Source: Agrypnia vestita (Eukaryota > Arthropoda > Insecta > Trichoptera > Phryganeidae). Taken from it: a stretch of DNA of 64,000 nt. Below the pieces are notes generated by a model. The model searched no databases, was not told where the DNA came from, and saw only the letters and a list, made by a program, of their open reading frames with translations. Below, one piece after another: positions 40,917-51,765 of the stretch. Both the position numbers and the translations under genes were made by a program. The stretch is taken from positions 1-64,000 of the forward strand of contig JADDOH010004258.1 of the NCBI GenBank assembly GCA_016648135.1, read 5' to 3'. How positions within the stretch are numbered: position 1 is the stretch's first letter; every line of letters starts with the position of its first letter.

Positions 40917-42300
40917 TTTAGACTAGTGCAGATACTGTGCATGGGTACTAAAAAATCAAAGAAAGAGTATAAAAGCATGCTTCCATTTTTTTTGATATAT
41001 GTACATATAGATATTCATAAATATTAAGAAATTTTTTCTTGTCAAATCTTCTCGGTTTAAAGTTTTTCCCTTGTGTTAAAATAAATTTAAAATATCTAAC
41101 CGCAACGTTCTTTTTTCAATTACTACAAATATTATTTCTGTGATGGCGATTGTCACAATAATGACTAAATATGAAATCATTTAATACAATAAATAATTCA
41201 ACATGCAATGATTCGTGACCCATACATTATTGGTTAATGTATTTCATGATGGACGTTATTCAAATTTTTAAAAAAACATCCACGTACTATTTGTATTGTC
41301 GAATTTAAAACATGGTTTCTATGATTGAATGATTTGATGATGATGCAAAGTTTTTCACATAGGAATACGTCCGTTGACTCTGTCGACGCTTACGATACAA
41401 TAATATTCGTTTCGATACGCTTGTCTTGAAAATCTACGTTTTCCTGGTGAATAATAATACATTTTTTCTCCCTGTGAATCAACAACAAAATTCTATTCCG
41501 GGCACTGTAGCAAATTTATAAATCTTGTTTTTTTTTTATATAAATCTTTTACGTTTAAAAGTAATCGGCGAGCTTCACATACTTGAAAAGACTTAACTTA
41601 TTTCTATTCGATACAAACTTCTTTCATTGAGACAGTCGTGAATATTATTCTATTTTTTACTAGGCCCCTGAACTTCTTCCTTTCATAAATTCGGCCTCTA
41701 AGTTGACGTATTTAAAAACTGTATTGAATAAAAACACACTTTAAAACTATTCTCATTTAAAGTATTCAACTGATACCTACATTTAATTATAATTATAGAA
41801 ATTGTATTTTTCCTATCAAATACCTAAACATTTATTTAAACTTGAATCACAAAAAGTTGAAATTGATATTATTATTATTTCTAAAGTGATTCGCGGGACC
41901 AGAGAATGACATCAAGAATAAATCATAAATAATACTTATTTTTCGAGTTTTCTAGTATATAAATAAATCGGGATAAAGATTTTTATTTATTTAGATAGGT
42001 GCAGTTGTATCACTTCATTGACACTTCACTCTACAAATAATATTATTTCGTATTTAATTTTTAATGTACAAAGTATAGTCGAAAAATAAGTATTTAGTAA
42101 ATAAAATAAATGAATTGTCCAATATTATCCAACCATTGAATTAAACTATTGTCTAGTGTTAATGTTTTTAATCTATTATCTAACTTGTCATATTCTTAAA
42201 TAAAATAAAAATAATTTGGTTTACTTCTCTTCTGATAGGATTTGTATGTAGTAGACTAAAAGAATTCAAATAAAATCAGAAAAACTAGCACGAAACTAGA
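40917..42300. other. AT-rich spacer, no gene seen
   Basis: No frame, RNA gene or repeat recognised. Confidence 0.6.
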
Positions 42301-42304
42301 TAGT

Positions 42305-42490
42305 GCTGTACACCGCCGGATAACGGCCCTTGACTGGCTTGCCTTTTTGTCCAGCGTTTCTGGTCGCATCGTCACATTCTTTTTGGACCCATTGACGCAA
42401 CGTTTCATCGAATGCCACGTCTGGTCGGACAATACAGATCGGTTCGGCCCATTTCAAACGACATATTTGTATTTGTGGGCGCTCTAATAA
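42305..42490 (-). pseudogene. unidentified coding-like segment
   Basis: The minus strand is open for about 60 codons with GC-richer codons than the flanks. It reads PQIQICRLKWAEPICIVRPD, VAFDETLRQWVQKECDDATR, NAGQKGKPVKGRYPAVYSTI, then TAG. A possible acceptor (attattag) precedes it. I do not recognise the family. It could be a terminal exon of a minus-strand gene, a processed fragment or a mobile-element remnant. The + strand also has a frame (42412-42657) with less protein-like composition. Confidence 0.35.
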
Positions 42491-42659
42491 TTAACTGTGA
42501 ATTTAGCCATCAAGTATTGCTGGTACACGAGTACTCAGGTATGTTTCTGCGGTCATTAATCAATGTGATTGTAGGCGTACTAACACAGATTAATCATTAT
42601 ATCCCCATACGCTTAGTAGAAGAAACTCGCGTGGCGGCAATATTTAGCAAGGCGTGATA

Positions 42660-44260
42660 AAGCGTTCGCTAACAGTTTACGTTTTATTGTATAATATTCC
42701 GCTTTATTTTGGTATCTTTAGTACTCTTCTTTGGGACTACAAGGTTTTTCCGGAACCACGTCGTTAAAAAGTAAGATATTGCGATAGTAGTAGTGGCTTT
42801 GGAAGGGACACTTTGTTCCTTGTTGGAGATAATATGATGCAGAATCTCAACACGCATACTTGCAATCTAACTGTTATTCGATTGTAACACAAAGACACTT
42901 GAACTAACTGTATTGCGTTGCACCGGAGAACAGATGAAATGGAAGGACTTATTTTCTCTAAAGCCATAATTTATGTTCATTTAAGTATACGTGTCAATAT
43001 AAGCATGATCGTATAACCGTAACAAAATGTACACATAATAATAATATTTACAAACATATCAAAAATATATCTATAATCTATATAAAAGAATGGAGATAAA
43101 ACTTATAACTCTTTTTTATGAAAACCATTTTTGTGATAATTAAGATATTAAGTTGTGAAAATAATACAATTTAAAATATTTATAAAAAGGAATAAAAGTC
43201 AAAAATTAATAATAAACATAATATTTTTCAGTTATAAATAAAACGCACTTTATTCTGTAACTTATCAAAATAGAGCGCAGGTTTAAATAAGGTTTCATGT
43301 CAATAAATTTACTGTGCTTCTTTTCAAATCTGTTGCCTGGGTAATGATGAGTGAATGTGGTCCTGTTTGTGAATGTTTGTCCTTACATTTCATAATAGGA
43401 TACGTATTTTGAACGGATTGACGTTTATTGTGCTTCTTTAGCCCCTTTTTATCACATTTTTTAAATTTAATTTATTTACTCCACACCTTTGGTTGTTCTT
43501 GGTAGTAAATAATCTTTATTAAAGATAATGAATGAGATTGAATTTATATGATATTTATTATTATTGCTTCGATTGCCTACATAGGTTCTTTTATTGATCT
43601 AGATCTTACTAACAACTTATAATATAACTTAAATTTATCGGTGAAATTAATACATAAACTTCATAATTAACTATCGTAGTGTATAGAAAGTAGGTGAAGG
43701 GATAAAATACTTAGTACCTTTCGAATCCACGTTCTAGCGAGCAATCTTCTCAGAGAAATAATTGTGTTCTGTTTGAAAGTAAAGACGAAATCGTTAAAAA
43801 AAGACACGTTACAACAATCAGTTATAAACGTTGTACTTTCTCTGTTGTAGTGGATAACATCTAGATCTATGTAGAACATAGAATTGTCTCAATTACATGT
43901 TGTTTTACCGCTATTCGATGTATAATTTTGGCTGAGCCATTAGAAATGCGACAATTTCCCATTCGTACGACTTTTGACTTTGAAAAGAGAGATCAAACGT
44001 TTTGGTATTTGGAACAGATTTCTACACAATAATATTGAGTGAGAAACGGTCCAGATCAGATTGAAATAATCTATAAATCTGGCTCATCCAGAGTAATCAC
44101 TTTGTCTTTACACAGTAATTTATGATCTGTAAAGGAACTTCATTAAATTATAACTATAGGTAGCTTATTATTATTTGATGACTTTATTAAAACTTGTTTT
44201 ACTCGCGTGTTTATTTTTAAATATTTTATATTAAAGAACTGTATTTGAAATTGTTGCAAT
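42660..44260. other. AT-rich spacer, no gene seen
   Basis: Nothing recognised. Confidence 0.6.
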
Positions 44261-44452
44261 AATACGGCGGCACCCAGTGGCCACGACACTGGCTTCTCAT
44301 ACCGAGGGTTCCGGGTTCGATTCGCGGTGAGGTCACAATTAATCTATGTGATTTTCTCAAGCCTGGGTGTTTGGTGACGTGTGTAGCTACTGTAATTAGG
44401 TGTCTTGGCTTGTTGAAGCGTAAAAATAAAAATAAAACAAAAACAATAAAAA
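44261..44452 (+). mobile_element. tRNA-derived SINE
   Basis: The tRNA-like head (44261-44335) has an A-box-like cagtggccacgacactgg and B box GGTTCGATTCG (44314-44324). A body follows (tctatgtgattttctcaagc, ctgggtgtttggtgacgtg), then the A-rich tail aaaaataaaaataaaacaaa at about 44421-44452. The head shares its CACTGGC-TCTCA-ACCGAG pattern with the unit at 8890-9035. Confidence 0.78.
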
Positions 44453-45725
44453 TCCCTTCGAGCTTTGTCTGCAAGAATTAGGTAGGTTTTAATTTTACAA
44501 AAAAAATTAATCGAAATCTGATAATTTATACGGGAATTATCGAGTCCACAAAAATCCTCATAATATAAATTTTTAACGAAGGGAGTTTAGAACTTTTTAG
44601 AAGTCTCTGGTCATGTCGAAATGAACGCATTGGAATTTTCTAGAAGTTCCGTTGCAGACATTCTGCAGTGGATAGTATAGTATTAGTGTTCGTTAAAATA
44701 AAAGTAGTAATACAAAATTGTTATAGAAGTAGTAATAAAAATGTTTTAAAAAAAGTAGGTTTTTCAAATGCGTTTGTCAAAAATTCGTACGTGTGTTTAA
44801 TTAAAATTAAATTCGTACAAAAGTTTAATTTCGCAGAAATGTTTTCTATACGCATTTTTACTATTGTGGCCTATTCGCGAAAAATGTAAAGAACAAAAAA
44901 AATGTTATAACATTATCGGAGGATTTATTTTCACATGTAAACACACAAACCGACAAATTTTGTTTGTTAAAAACTTCCGCAAAACGTATTATGTATTTCT
45001 TCAAAATCTATTTAATACCAGGTGAAGAAATTTTACCTTCGATAATAAAATTAATATTTTACAAACTAAGGAAGATAACGACTTTTGTCGTAAAATTTCG
45101 ATTGGGTTCGAAAAATGAGTTCGATACAGGTACTTACTAAACTGTAATAATTGTTTTGCAATATTAAAACAACGATAACTACATACAAAACAAGTATGTA
45201 CTATTTTTGATATGGCATTGTTGTTCGTACAATGCGATCGCGACCTTCTTTTTACTAAGCGTAATTAAAAGCATTACGAGGAACAATATCGACGCCAGGG
45301 CAGGAATTCTGAGGTGAATGGTACCATGTAATGAATGCGGCTAATTAAGTATGAAATGTCACTAAGTAATTTATCCAACATGTAACAACACGCAATAGAG
45401 CGAATACGCGGAGGTTTAATGAATTCACTTCAAACAATAAGTAGGTGCTACATTCTTCATAGATTGCCCGTGATATAACAATTGTTTTATGTAATAGATT
45501 TGTGTTTCTGACATTAAAATAAATTTTTTTTTAAGAAATCCATATTTACATTGCTTTACAACTTAAACCATTATAGGGACTAAATGAGTGACGGGTAAAG
45601 TTGCATATTGAATAGAATAAAATATAATACTTCTCTGACACTGTGTGGTGCATGTTATTGGTTATATGATTCTGTAACTTCTTCGTTGTAATCTGAAAAA
45701 CTTGTATGCATGTGCCGCACCAATA
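44453..45725. other. spacer, with one high-complexity patch
   Basis: No gene seen. 45230-45440 (caatgcgatcgcgaccttc, cgacgccagggcaggaattc) is less AT-rich and non-repetitive. Confidence 0.5.
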
Positions 45726-45840
45726 TCATCATCATCTTCATCCCCTTGTCCTAGTAGGGTCGGAGGCCCAAATTCCCCTGTCTTGCGCTGCTTCTGATCA
45801 GTCAACCGGTTCAGACCCATTCTATTTTCATACATATGTA
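45726..45840. repeat. probable dispersed-repeat fragment
   Basis: tcatcatcatcttcatcccc, ttgtcctagtagggtcgg, cttgcgctgcttctgatcag. This resembles sequence common in insect retroelement relics, but there is no partner here and no frame. Low certainty. Confidence 0.35.
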
Positions 45841-46358
45841 CTGAACCAATATAAATATAAAATAATTAAACAAATATAATGAAATAAATGCGTTTAAATG
45901 TACATTATTTTCCCACGTACATAATTTATACACATACATAATAGACTACCTACGATACATAATAGCTTCGATTAATATTAACATAGAAATAAATACATAT
46001 ATAATACATACATAAATCTATTAGGCACGTGCGTTTTATTTGAAATTAATTCGGTCCTTTTTGTTTTCCAATTGGATGTCACATGTGGAATCAAATCAAA
46101 TCCAATATTATGCATTATATTGAACGCTTTGGCTAGCATATACGGTTTTTGCTATGTGTATCGTTTTACTTTATACAAAACTGCAAAGACGCAGCTATTA
46201 AATATCCTATTTAAGGATGATAAAATGAAAATATACGATAATAACATTTAATTTTTAAATTATATTTTTTATAAATCAGTATACTCAATTCCAAAAGAAT
46301 TTGAAAAAATGTTAATACACAACTAAAAACATAAATAATATGTGGGGTGTAAAAGCAA

Positions 46359-46578
46359 AGGCAGCAATATTAAAAAAATAAAAAAATGTTTTATGTGCAG
46401 TCACCGAGGTTTAATAATTTAAAATATACTGAATTTTAGATTTTATGTACCAATCCTTCACAAAATCGTGTTTCCTATAGATGTATAGGCTGTGTTTTCA
46501 ATAATATCTCGAATTCAGTACATTATAAATTTGTGATCCTCGATGACTACATTAATTTTTTTTTTGATATTGCTGCCT
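46359..46578. mobile_element. foldback MITE, about 220 bp
   Basis: Arms of about 95 bp: left aggcagcaatattaaaaaaa, cagtcaccgagg, atactgaatttt; right aattcagtacattataaat, cctcgatgactac, gatattgctgcct. The arms are imperfect, indicating age. No frame; target duplication unclear. Confidence 0.8.
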
Positions 46579-47020
46579 TAACTCTTTTTATTGCTATAAT
46601 AGATAGCTAATATTAATAAATATCACACTATTCCGCTTCTTTAATGTTTTTTGTCCACTGGAAATAAAAACAACGTATACTTCTATTATTGAACGCATTT
46701 TTAAAGCAATATATAATAAAATGGTAGTATACAGATATTTTTAAAAATGTAAACTCAAGTCATCGGATCTTAGTTTTTATTTTTATCATCAAAGCTCTAA
46801 ATCGTTTCCAATGCTCGTGGTTTTGACAAGACCTATAAAATCCAGATAAGAAAGTCGACAAAAACAATTGGCAATTTAAAGAGAAGAAATTATGTGGGAA
46901 ATAGAATATTAGAGCAAATTGTTGCTTTTTTATAATACGATCAAGTCACGCTCGTACGCTTGTACTTGCAGATCCACCAAGTTTTCATTCCCATCATTTT
47001 TAACCTTACCTAACCGTCTT
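46579..47020. other. AT-rich spacer
   Basis: Nothing recognised. Confidence 0.55.
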
Positions 47021-47023
47021 AAT

Positions 47024-47602
47024 AGGGTGTTTCGTAGCTAGTAGCATAAACTTCGAGGAGTCTTCCTCATTAAATTTTGAATAGAAAATTTTTTTTTTTC
47101 ATATTTCTGGATTATATTTTGTAAATCGTTGAACTATCACTAAAGTAACTTATATAGAGTATTAAAAAATATTCGCTTTGATACAAGTCAAATAAAATTA
47201 TTAAAAACTTGCTGGAATTTAAAAAAATATTATTTTTGTAAGGTTTTTGTAATTTTTTTTGCTTGTTGTTTTGTTGACTATTTTTAAAGTAAGTTATCTA
47301 ATTTTTTAAATTCATTCGCTTCAAAACAAGTTCAATAAAATGATTTTGCAGAAATTTGAACCAGAATTTTTAGAAAGATTTTATTCATTTTATTTGATTT
47401 GTGTTAGATTTTTTAATATTCGTTATAAGTTACTGAAATATAATCCTAAGTTTTACAGAAGATAAGTCAGAAATATTGTGAAATAAATGCAAGCTTTGAA
47501 GTATCTCCATAACTATTGACATCAGGACATTATTGCTTGAACATTTTCGATTTATAATTAAGGTAGATACCTTCGTATATTATTATGGACAAGCTCTGTA
47601 TT
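47024..47602. mobile_element. family A MITE, diverged
   Basis: Left tagggtgtttcgtagctagt then gagtcttcctcattaaattt; right ccataactattgacatcagg, attgcttgaacattttcg, ggtagataccttcgta, acaagctctgta. The core is duplicated or rearranged (two rounds of ttcgctt-acaagt-caataaaat near 47190 and 47320). Both ends are decayed. Confidence 0.75.
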
Positions 47603-49350
47603 TTCATGATACAAAAAATACATCTAGATTATTAACTATTTCGCATAATTAACAATTGATTATAAATATGTAATAACATAAAAAGTGTATTCCCCTCATT
47701 GTCATAAAATGTTTTTACATTGTACCTTAATGTCGAACCGAGGCTATCTAACAGGGTCGTTAACGACCTGTTGATAATCTGAGTGTTAAAAATAAAATAA
47801 AATATTTTCATAATTATAATTAACTATTTGACAAAATCCCATGATCAAAATATTAGATTTAATTCGCAATAAGCATTAAACGCGAAAACCCTTGTAAACA
47901 TCATTTGCACAAAGGCTATTGTTGCAAGAACTGTGTCGCCTTCTGCATTTATACTATAATATAATAATTTATAATATAGAACGCGATATCGTTCTTACGG
48001 CTAATTTGCAGTCAAGCCAACCATAGTTGAAGATAGTAGTCAGAATGGCAAATAGTATATTTATGCGCAAGATGGCATCCGCAATGGGACGCTGCGTTTT
48101 ATAAGGAAACCCAAATACGGTCTGCGAAGGTCGCTTTGGGTCACCAGATCAATTAATAGATGCGTGGTGGCGATCACATACAGACACGAAGAATTCTCAA
48201 CTAAAATTGGTGGAACCGGTATCTAGCAGGTGCTTATTAAAATTTTAATTAAAGATTCATAAAAGTTAATTACTAACGCAAATGTAAACAGAACTCAATT
48301 CCAGTATCCGTCTATTGAAGTATATGAATTTATGTCTACGTATTATTTGTACTAATTCCGTATTTTAAGGCGTTCTAGTATGAGTCCGATACTATGTAAG
48401 GTCTAATTTGTGGTTGAATTATTTATTCGAAACATGTGCATATCGGGCGTATTCTGATAATAGCAAGATTGTTATTTGCCGAGTGTTGCCACATCAAAAA
48501 AATAAATGTGATTATTTTTATCACTGTGACAAAATATTGGCTTTAATTTAATATTTGAACTCTTTGGGTAAATAAATTAGTAGTTGTGTGTGTGCGAAAG
48601 AAACTGATTTCTACTAACTTTAAAAATATTATTAGTACCTACATATTTTATATAATATTCATCAAAAATGTATATATTAGACCGAACCGAAGGTTGTAAT
48701 GACTGGTTTGCGTGATTACGTAAATATCGTCTTCGATATTAAATTTTAAAAAAACACCCATACATCATGGGGGTTCGACATTACAATCCACGTATGTGTA
48801 ACAAAATATTGATGAATCTTATTTTATTTAAAATGGTTTATTATATATATATTATATATAATATATATAATATACGTATAGTCTTTAATATATATGATAT
48901 TGCCTTTACATGAGGTGTCAATTTATGTGTATACTGTTAAATGTAAATTAATTAAGGAATTAAATGGGAATAAATAAATACGTCCCGTCTATTTTTGAAT
49001 GTTGGAATTAATCAGCGAATAAGGCGGACTGTCTGTTTTGGGGTGTTGGGGGTAAAAATCACAATGAATCGTGTTATTTTCAGAATACGGCCGTATAAAC
49101 GGGAAATACGTCAAAATAAAAACGTTTTTTTAATATTCTTCTAAATTATAATTGATGCGCTTGGCGGTCTTGTGGTTAAATCACTCGCTCAGTAATCAAG
49201 GATCCAGGAAACCCGTAAGCTAGTCCTATTTTCACGATACATGCGTTTCGCTTATTTTTAAAAAGGTAGTTGTATGAATGGTATTATAGAAAAATAATTT
49301 ACTTTACTTCACGCGATTAATGCACACTTTCACGTGATATATATGAAAAG
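47603..49350. other. spacer; (AT)n near 48841
   Basis: An (AT)n palindromic tract at about 48841-48880. 48000-48240 is less AT-rich (ggcatccgcaatgggacgc, cgaaggtcgctttgggtcac) without a frame. A SINE-like cggtcttgtggttaaatcac at about 49165 lacks a B box and is not called. Confidence 0.5.
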
Positions 49351-49354
49351 TTAT

Positions 49355-49541
49355 GGCTTTATCGCCACACTGCGCGGGTCTTCCGCCGCGTCTCTTCGGT
49401 CGCGGAACGCCGCTACATTTCTTTCCATACAATATTCGCTTATCGAACACACTACGCGGATGATCGGTCGATCAATTTTCTTTGCCGATTTGACGCGACG
49501 GAAAAGACGCGGCGGATCATCCGCGCAGTGTGGCAGCGGCC
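49355..49541. mobile_element. GC-rich MITE, 187 bp
   Basis: Inverted repeats: left ggctttatcgccacactgcg, cgggtcttccgccgcgtctc; right aaaagacgcggcggatcatc, cgcgcagtgtggcagcggcc. The GC-rich arms stand out sharply from the flanks. No frame with a domain; the 80-codon + frame crossing it is an artefact. Superfamily not assignable. Confidence 0.82.
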
Positions 49542-50377
49542 TAAATGTTTTGGCTACGTCGTTATGCGATATGTAACCAAATATTTTTTCAATATATATT
49601 TATTTTGTCTGGCTTTCTATTTTTTTAAATTAAAATAAATAATTCTCTTTGTAACAATGTCCTCCACTAACGCTACCAGTTGCCGCAAATAATATTAGGT
49701 ATATTAAATAACGAGATCAAAAAAACGCATTATTCTCTACTCAACAATGTCCGTCATTAACACTACCAATACGCTAATAGGCGCTGTTCTCAGTCTTAAC
49801 TCGCGGCCGGAATATATAGTCAAAAGTACGTAATTTTTGACGGGCTTTAGCTAGTATACACATATACTTTAATTGCTTACATAGCCTTGTTGTAAAAGAT
49901 AACAAATTTGCGATTGCTAGATTCACGAACCTTCGATTTTTGAATTCGTAAACAAATTCGCAACCGGTTAGTCACCAATTAATTTTAATGTAAATTTATT
50001 TAAGTAATGTAATGTAAACTATCTTAATGTCATATGCGTCAGATATTTTCTAAACTGTCAAAATTATAATTTTCAATATTCATGATGGAATGATCACGTT
50101 GTTTTGGTATGAAAAAATATATTTTACATCGCTGGCCAAAACATTGACAATCTTGTCGGAATATCCAGAGGCGATAAAGAATAACGATCGGGCCCAGGAA
50201 TGCCGCTACCAATATTGACGCAACGCAACGTAACATCTGCAAATAAAGCAGTGATCGGCGGCCTGACCTCCGGGCGCTCACGCGATCCACGACCCAAGAT
50301 GGCGGCGTGCTGAATGATCTCGACAATGTCATGTGGGAGCCTCCTTGCATTGCTGATTGCCACCCTGCGCTGCCTGA
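49542..50377. other. spacer with a GC-rich block
   Basis: 50130-50377 is GC-rich (ggcggcctgacctccgggcg, gatccacgacccaagatggc) and open in two minus-strand frames (RRLPHDIVEIIQHAAILGRG; FRQDCQCFGQRC), neither of which I recognise. 49836-49860 (tttttgacgggctttagctag) is the reverse of a motif at 63006-63030, a small repeat scrap. Confidence 0.4.
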
Positions 50378-50381
50378 TTAA

Positions 50382-51075
50382 GGCCCCAGACCACTGTGAA
50401 AAAATATTTTTTGTCATTTTTTTCATTCATTTTCTGAAAGATGCATTTGTTACGAATGCTCTCACCAAATATTTTAAAGAAATTTGTAAAATTGACGGAG
50501 ATACAGCGGTTTGAATTTTTTTGTTTGTATGTTGAATTAATCTTCAGCAAAACTTTGAATGCGTTTTTGACGGCATATCAGAAAAACTACACATCCGATT
50601 TGCATGCGCCAAGTTGTAAACTGTTTGAAAATCTAGTCTCTATGGCACCACGTAGGGATTTTTTTATAAAAGGCCCCCTTCTATTTTTTTTTAATGATGA
50701 AAATTTTCTATAAAAAATCGAAAATAAAATTCGCTAGTCCGCCATTTTTTTGTTTTTTTTTTAGATATCGAAATTCCCCTACGTGATGCTATAAACCTAT
50801 ATGTATAGTTTCTAAATATATTTTTATTTCATTTTTCGGTTGTACCCTACGGCTTAATAGCTGTCAACCACCCAGCGGCAAATTCGTTAGTGTCCTCTTG
50901 GAAGCAGCGTACACCGAAAACTATACTTTAGATTTGAGTAAAAACATTTGCATGCAGTCTTCAATATGTATATATATACTATGAGTAATAAATAAAAAAA
51001 ATCCATGTATAGTTTGCTTGAAAATAATTACGAAAAATACACCCTCATACCGCGCGCGCACAGTGGTCTGGGGCC
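50382..51075. mobile_element. piggyBac-like non-autonomous element, 694 bp
   Basis: Perfect 17-bp terminal inverted repeats ggccccagaccactgtg (50382-50398) and cacagtggtctggggcc (51059-51075), each followed outward by TTAA (50378-50381, 51076-51079), the target of piggyBac transposases. The interior is T-rich, contains a 90-codon frame with no domain, and encodes no transposase. The perfect ends suggest a fairly recent insertion. Confidence 0.9.
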
Positions 51076-51239
51076 TTAATATATCTTTATTTCAGCTAGT
51101 ATGAGAATGCATACAAGTACCAATAGAAAAAACATACAGGTAAAATTAGAAAAGAAAAAATGTTGAAATTAAAAATAAAAAATTAACTGAACACCATTGA
51201 AAACAGTCACTGTTGCGTGATTAGTGTCCATCTTTTATG

Positions 51240-51765
51240 CATTAGGGAGTCAAACCACATAAATCTCCTCCCAAATCTTCATCATTTTACTAGCTATCTT
51301 CAATCTTTGGAGAGCAGCAAAGCCATGGACTCTGTGCTCTATAAACATTTGAGATGCACTGCAACGCCAGGGTAGAACGAGCATTATCCTAAATGCATTG
51401 TTGTATTGCACTCTTATAGAGTTATAGGATAGCAGTGTGTTGTATAGATTCATGCAATAGTAACGAAAATATATCTTTTCACTTCGTTACTGCATCTAGA
51501 AAACTTCCTAGCTAGCATGTTGGACCTTACACTAATAGCTCTTCTCTGTCTTTCGAAATTCTTAATGACATATATATGATATATATGTTGTCGCATATAA
51601 TACGACCAAGATATTTAATGTTGCTACAGGACTCTAGAGTTTGGTCCGCTAGACACCGGGAGGACGTAGTCAGGAGGCGAGTCACTCCGAAAAATAATAT
51701 GTGCGGATTTCTTGGCATCGTATATTAGATTGTGCTTACCTGCATAAACTTCGCAAATAACTTTG
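51240..51765 (-). pseudogene. LINE reverse-transcriptase relic
   Basis: The minus strand in shifting frames gives SNIKYLGRIICDN, RQRRAISVRSNMLARKFSRC, SNEVKRYIF, NSIRVQYNNAFRIMLVLPWR, CSASQMFIEHRVHGFAALQR. IKYLG, RxNMLxRKF and RVxYNNAFRxLLxLPR are typical of the thumb region of Jockey/CR1-like LINE polymerases. Multiple stops and indels; no catalytic motif remains. Confidence 0.85.

Noticed and set aside
48841..48880. Foldback element
   Set aside because: It is a plain (AT)n tract, which is self-complementary by composition.
49158..49230. Another tRNA-derived SINE
   Set aside because: Only an A-box-like stretch is present; no B box or body match.
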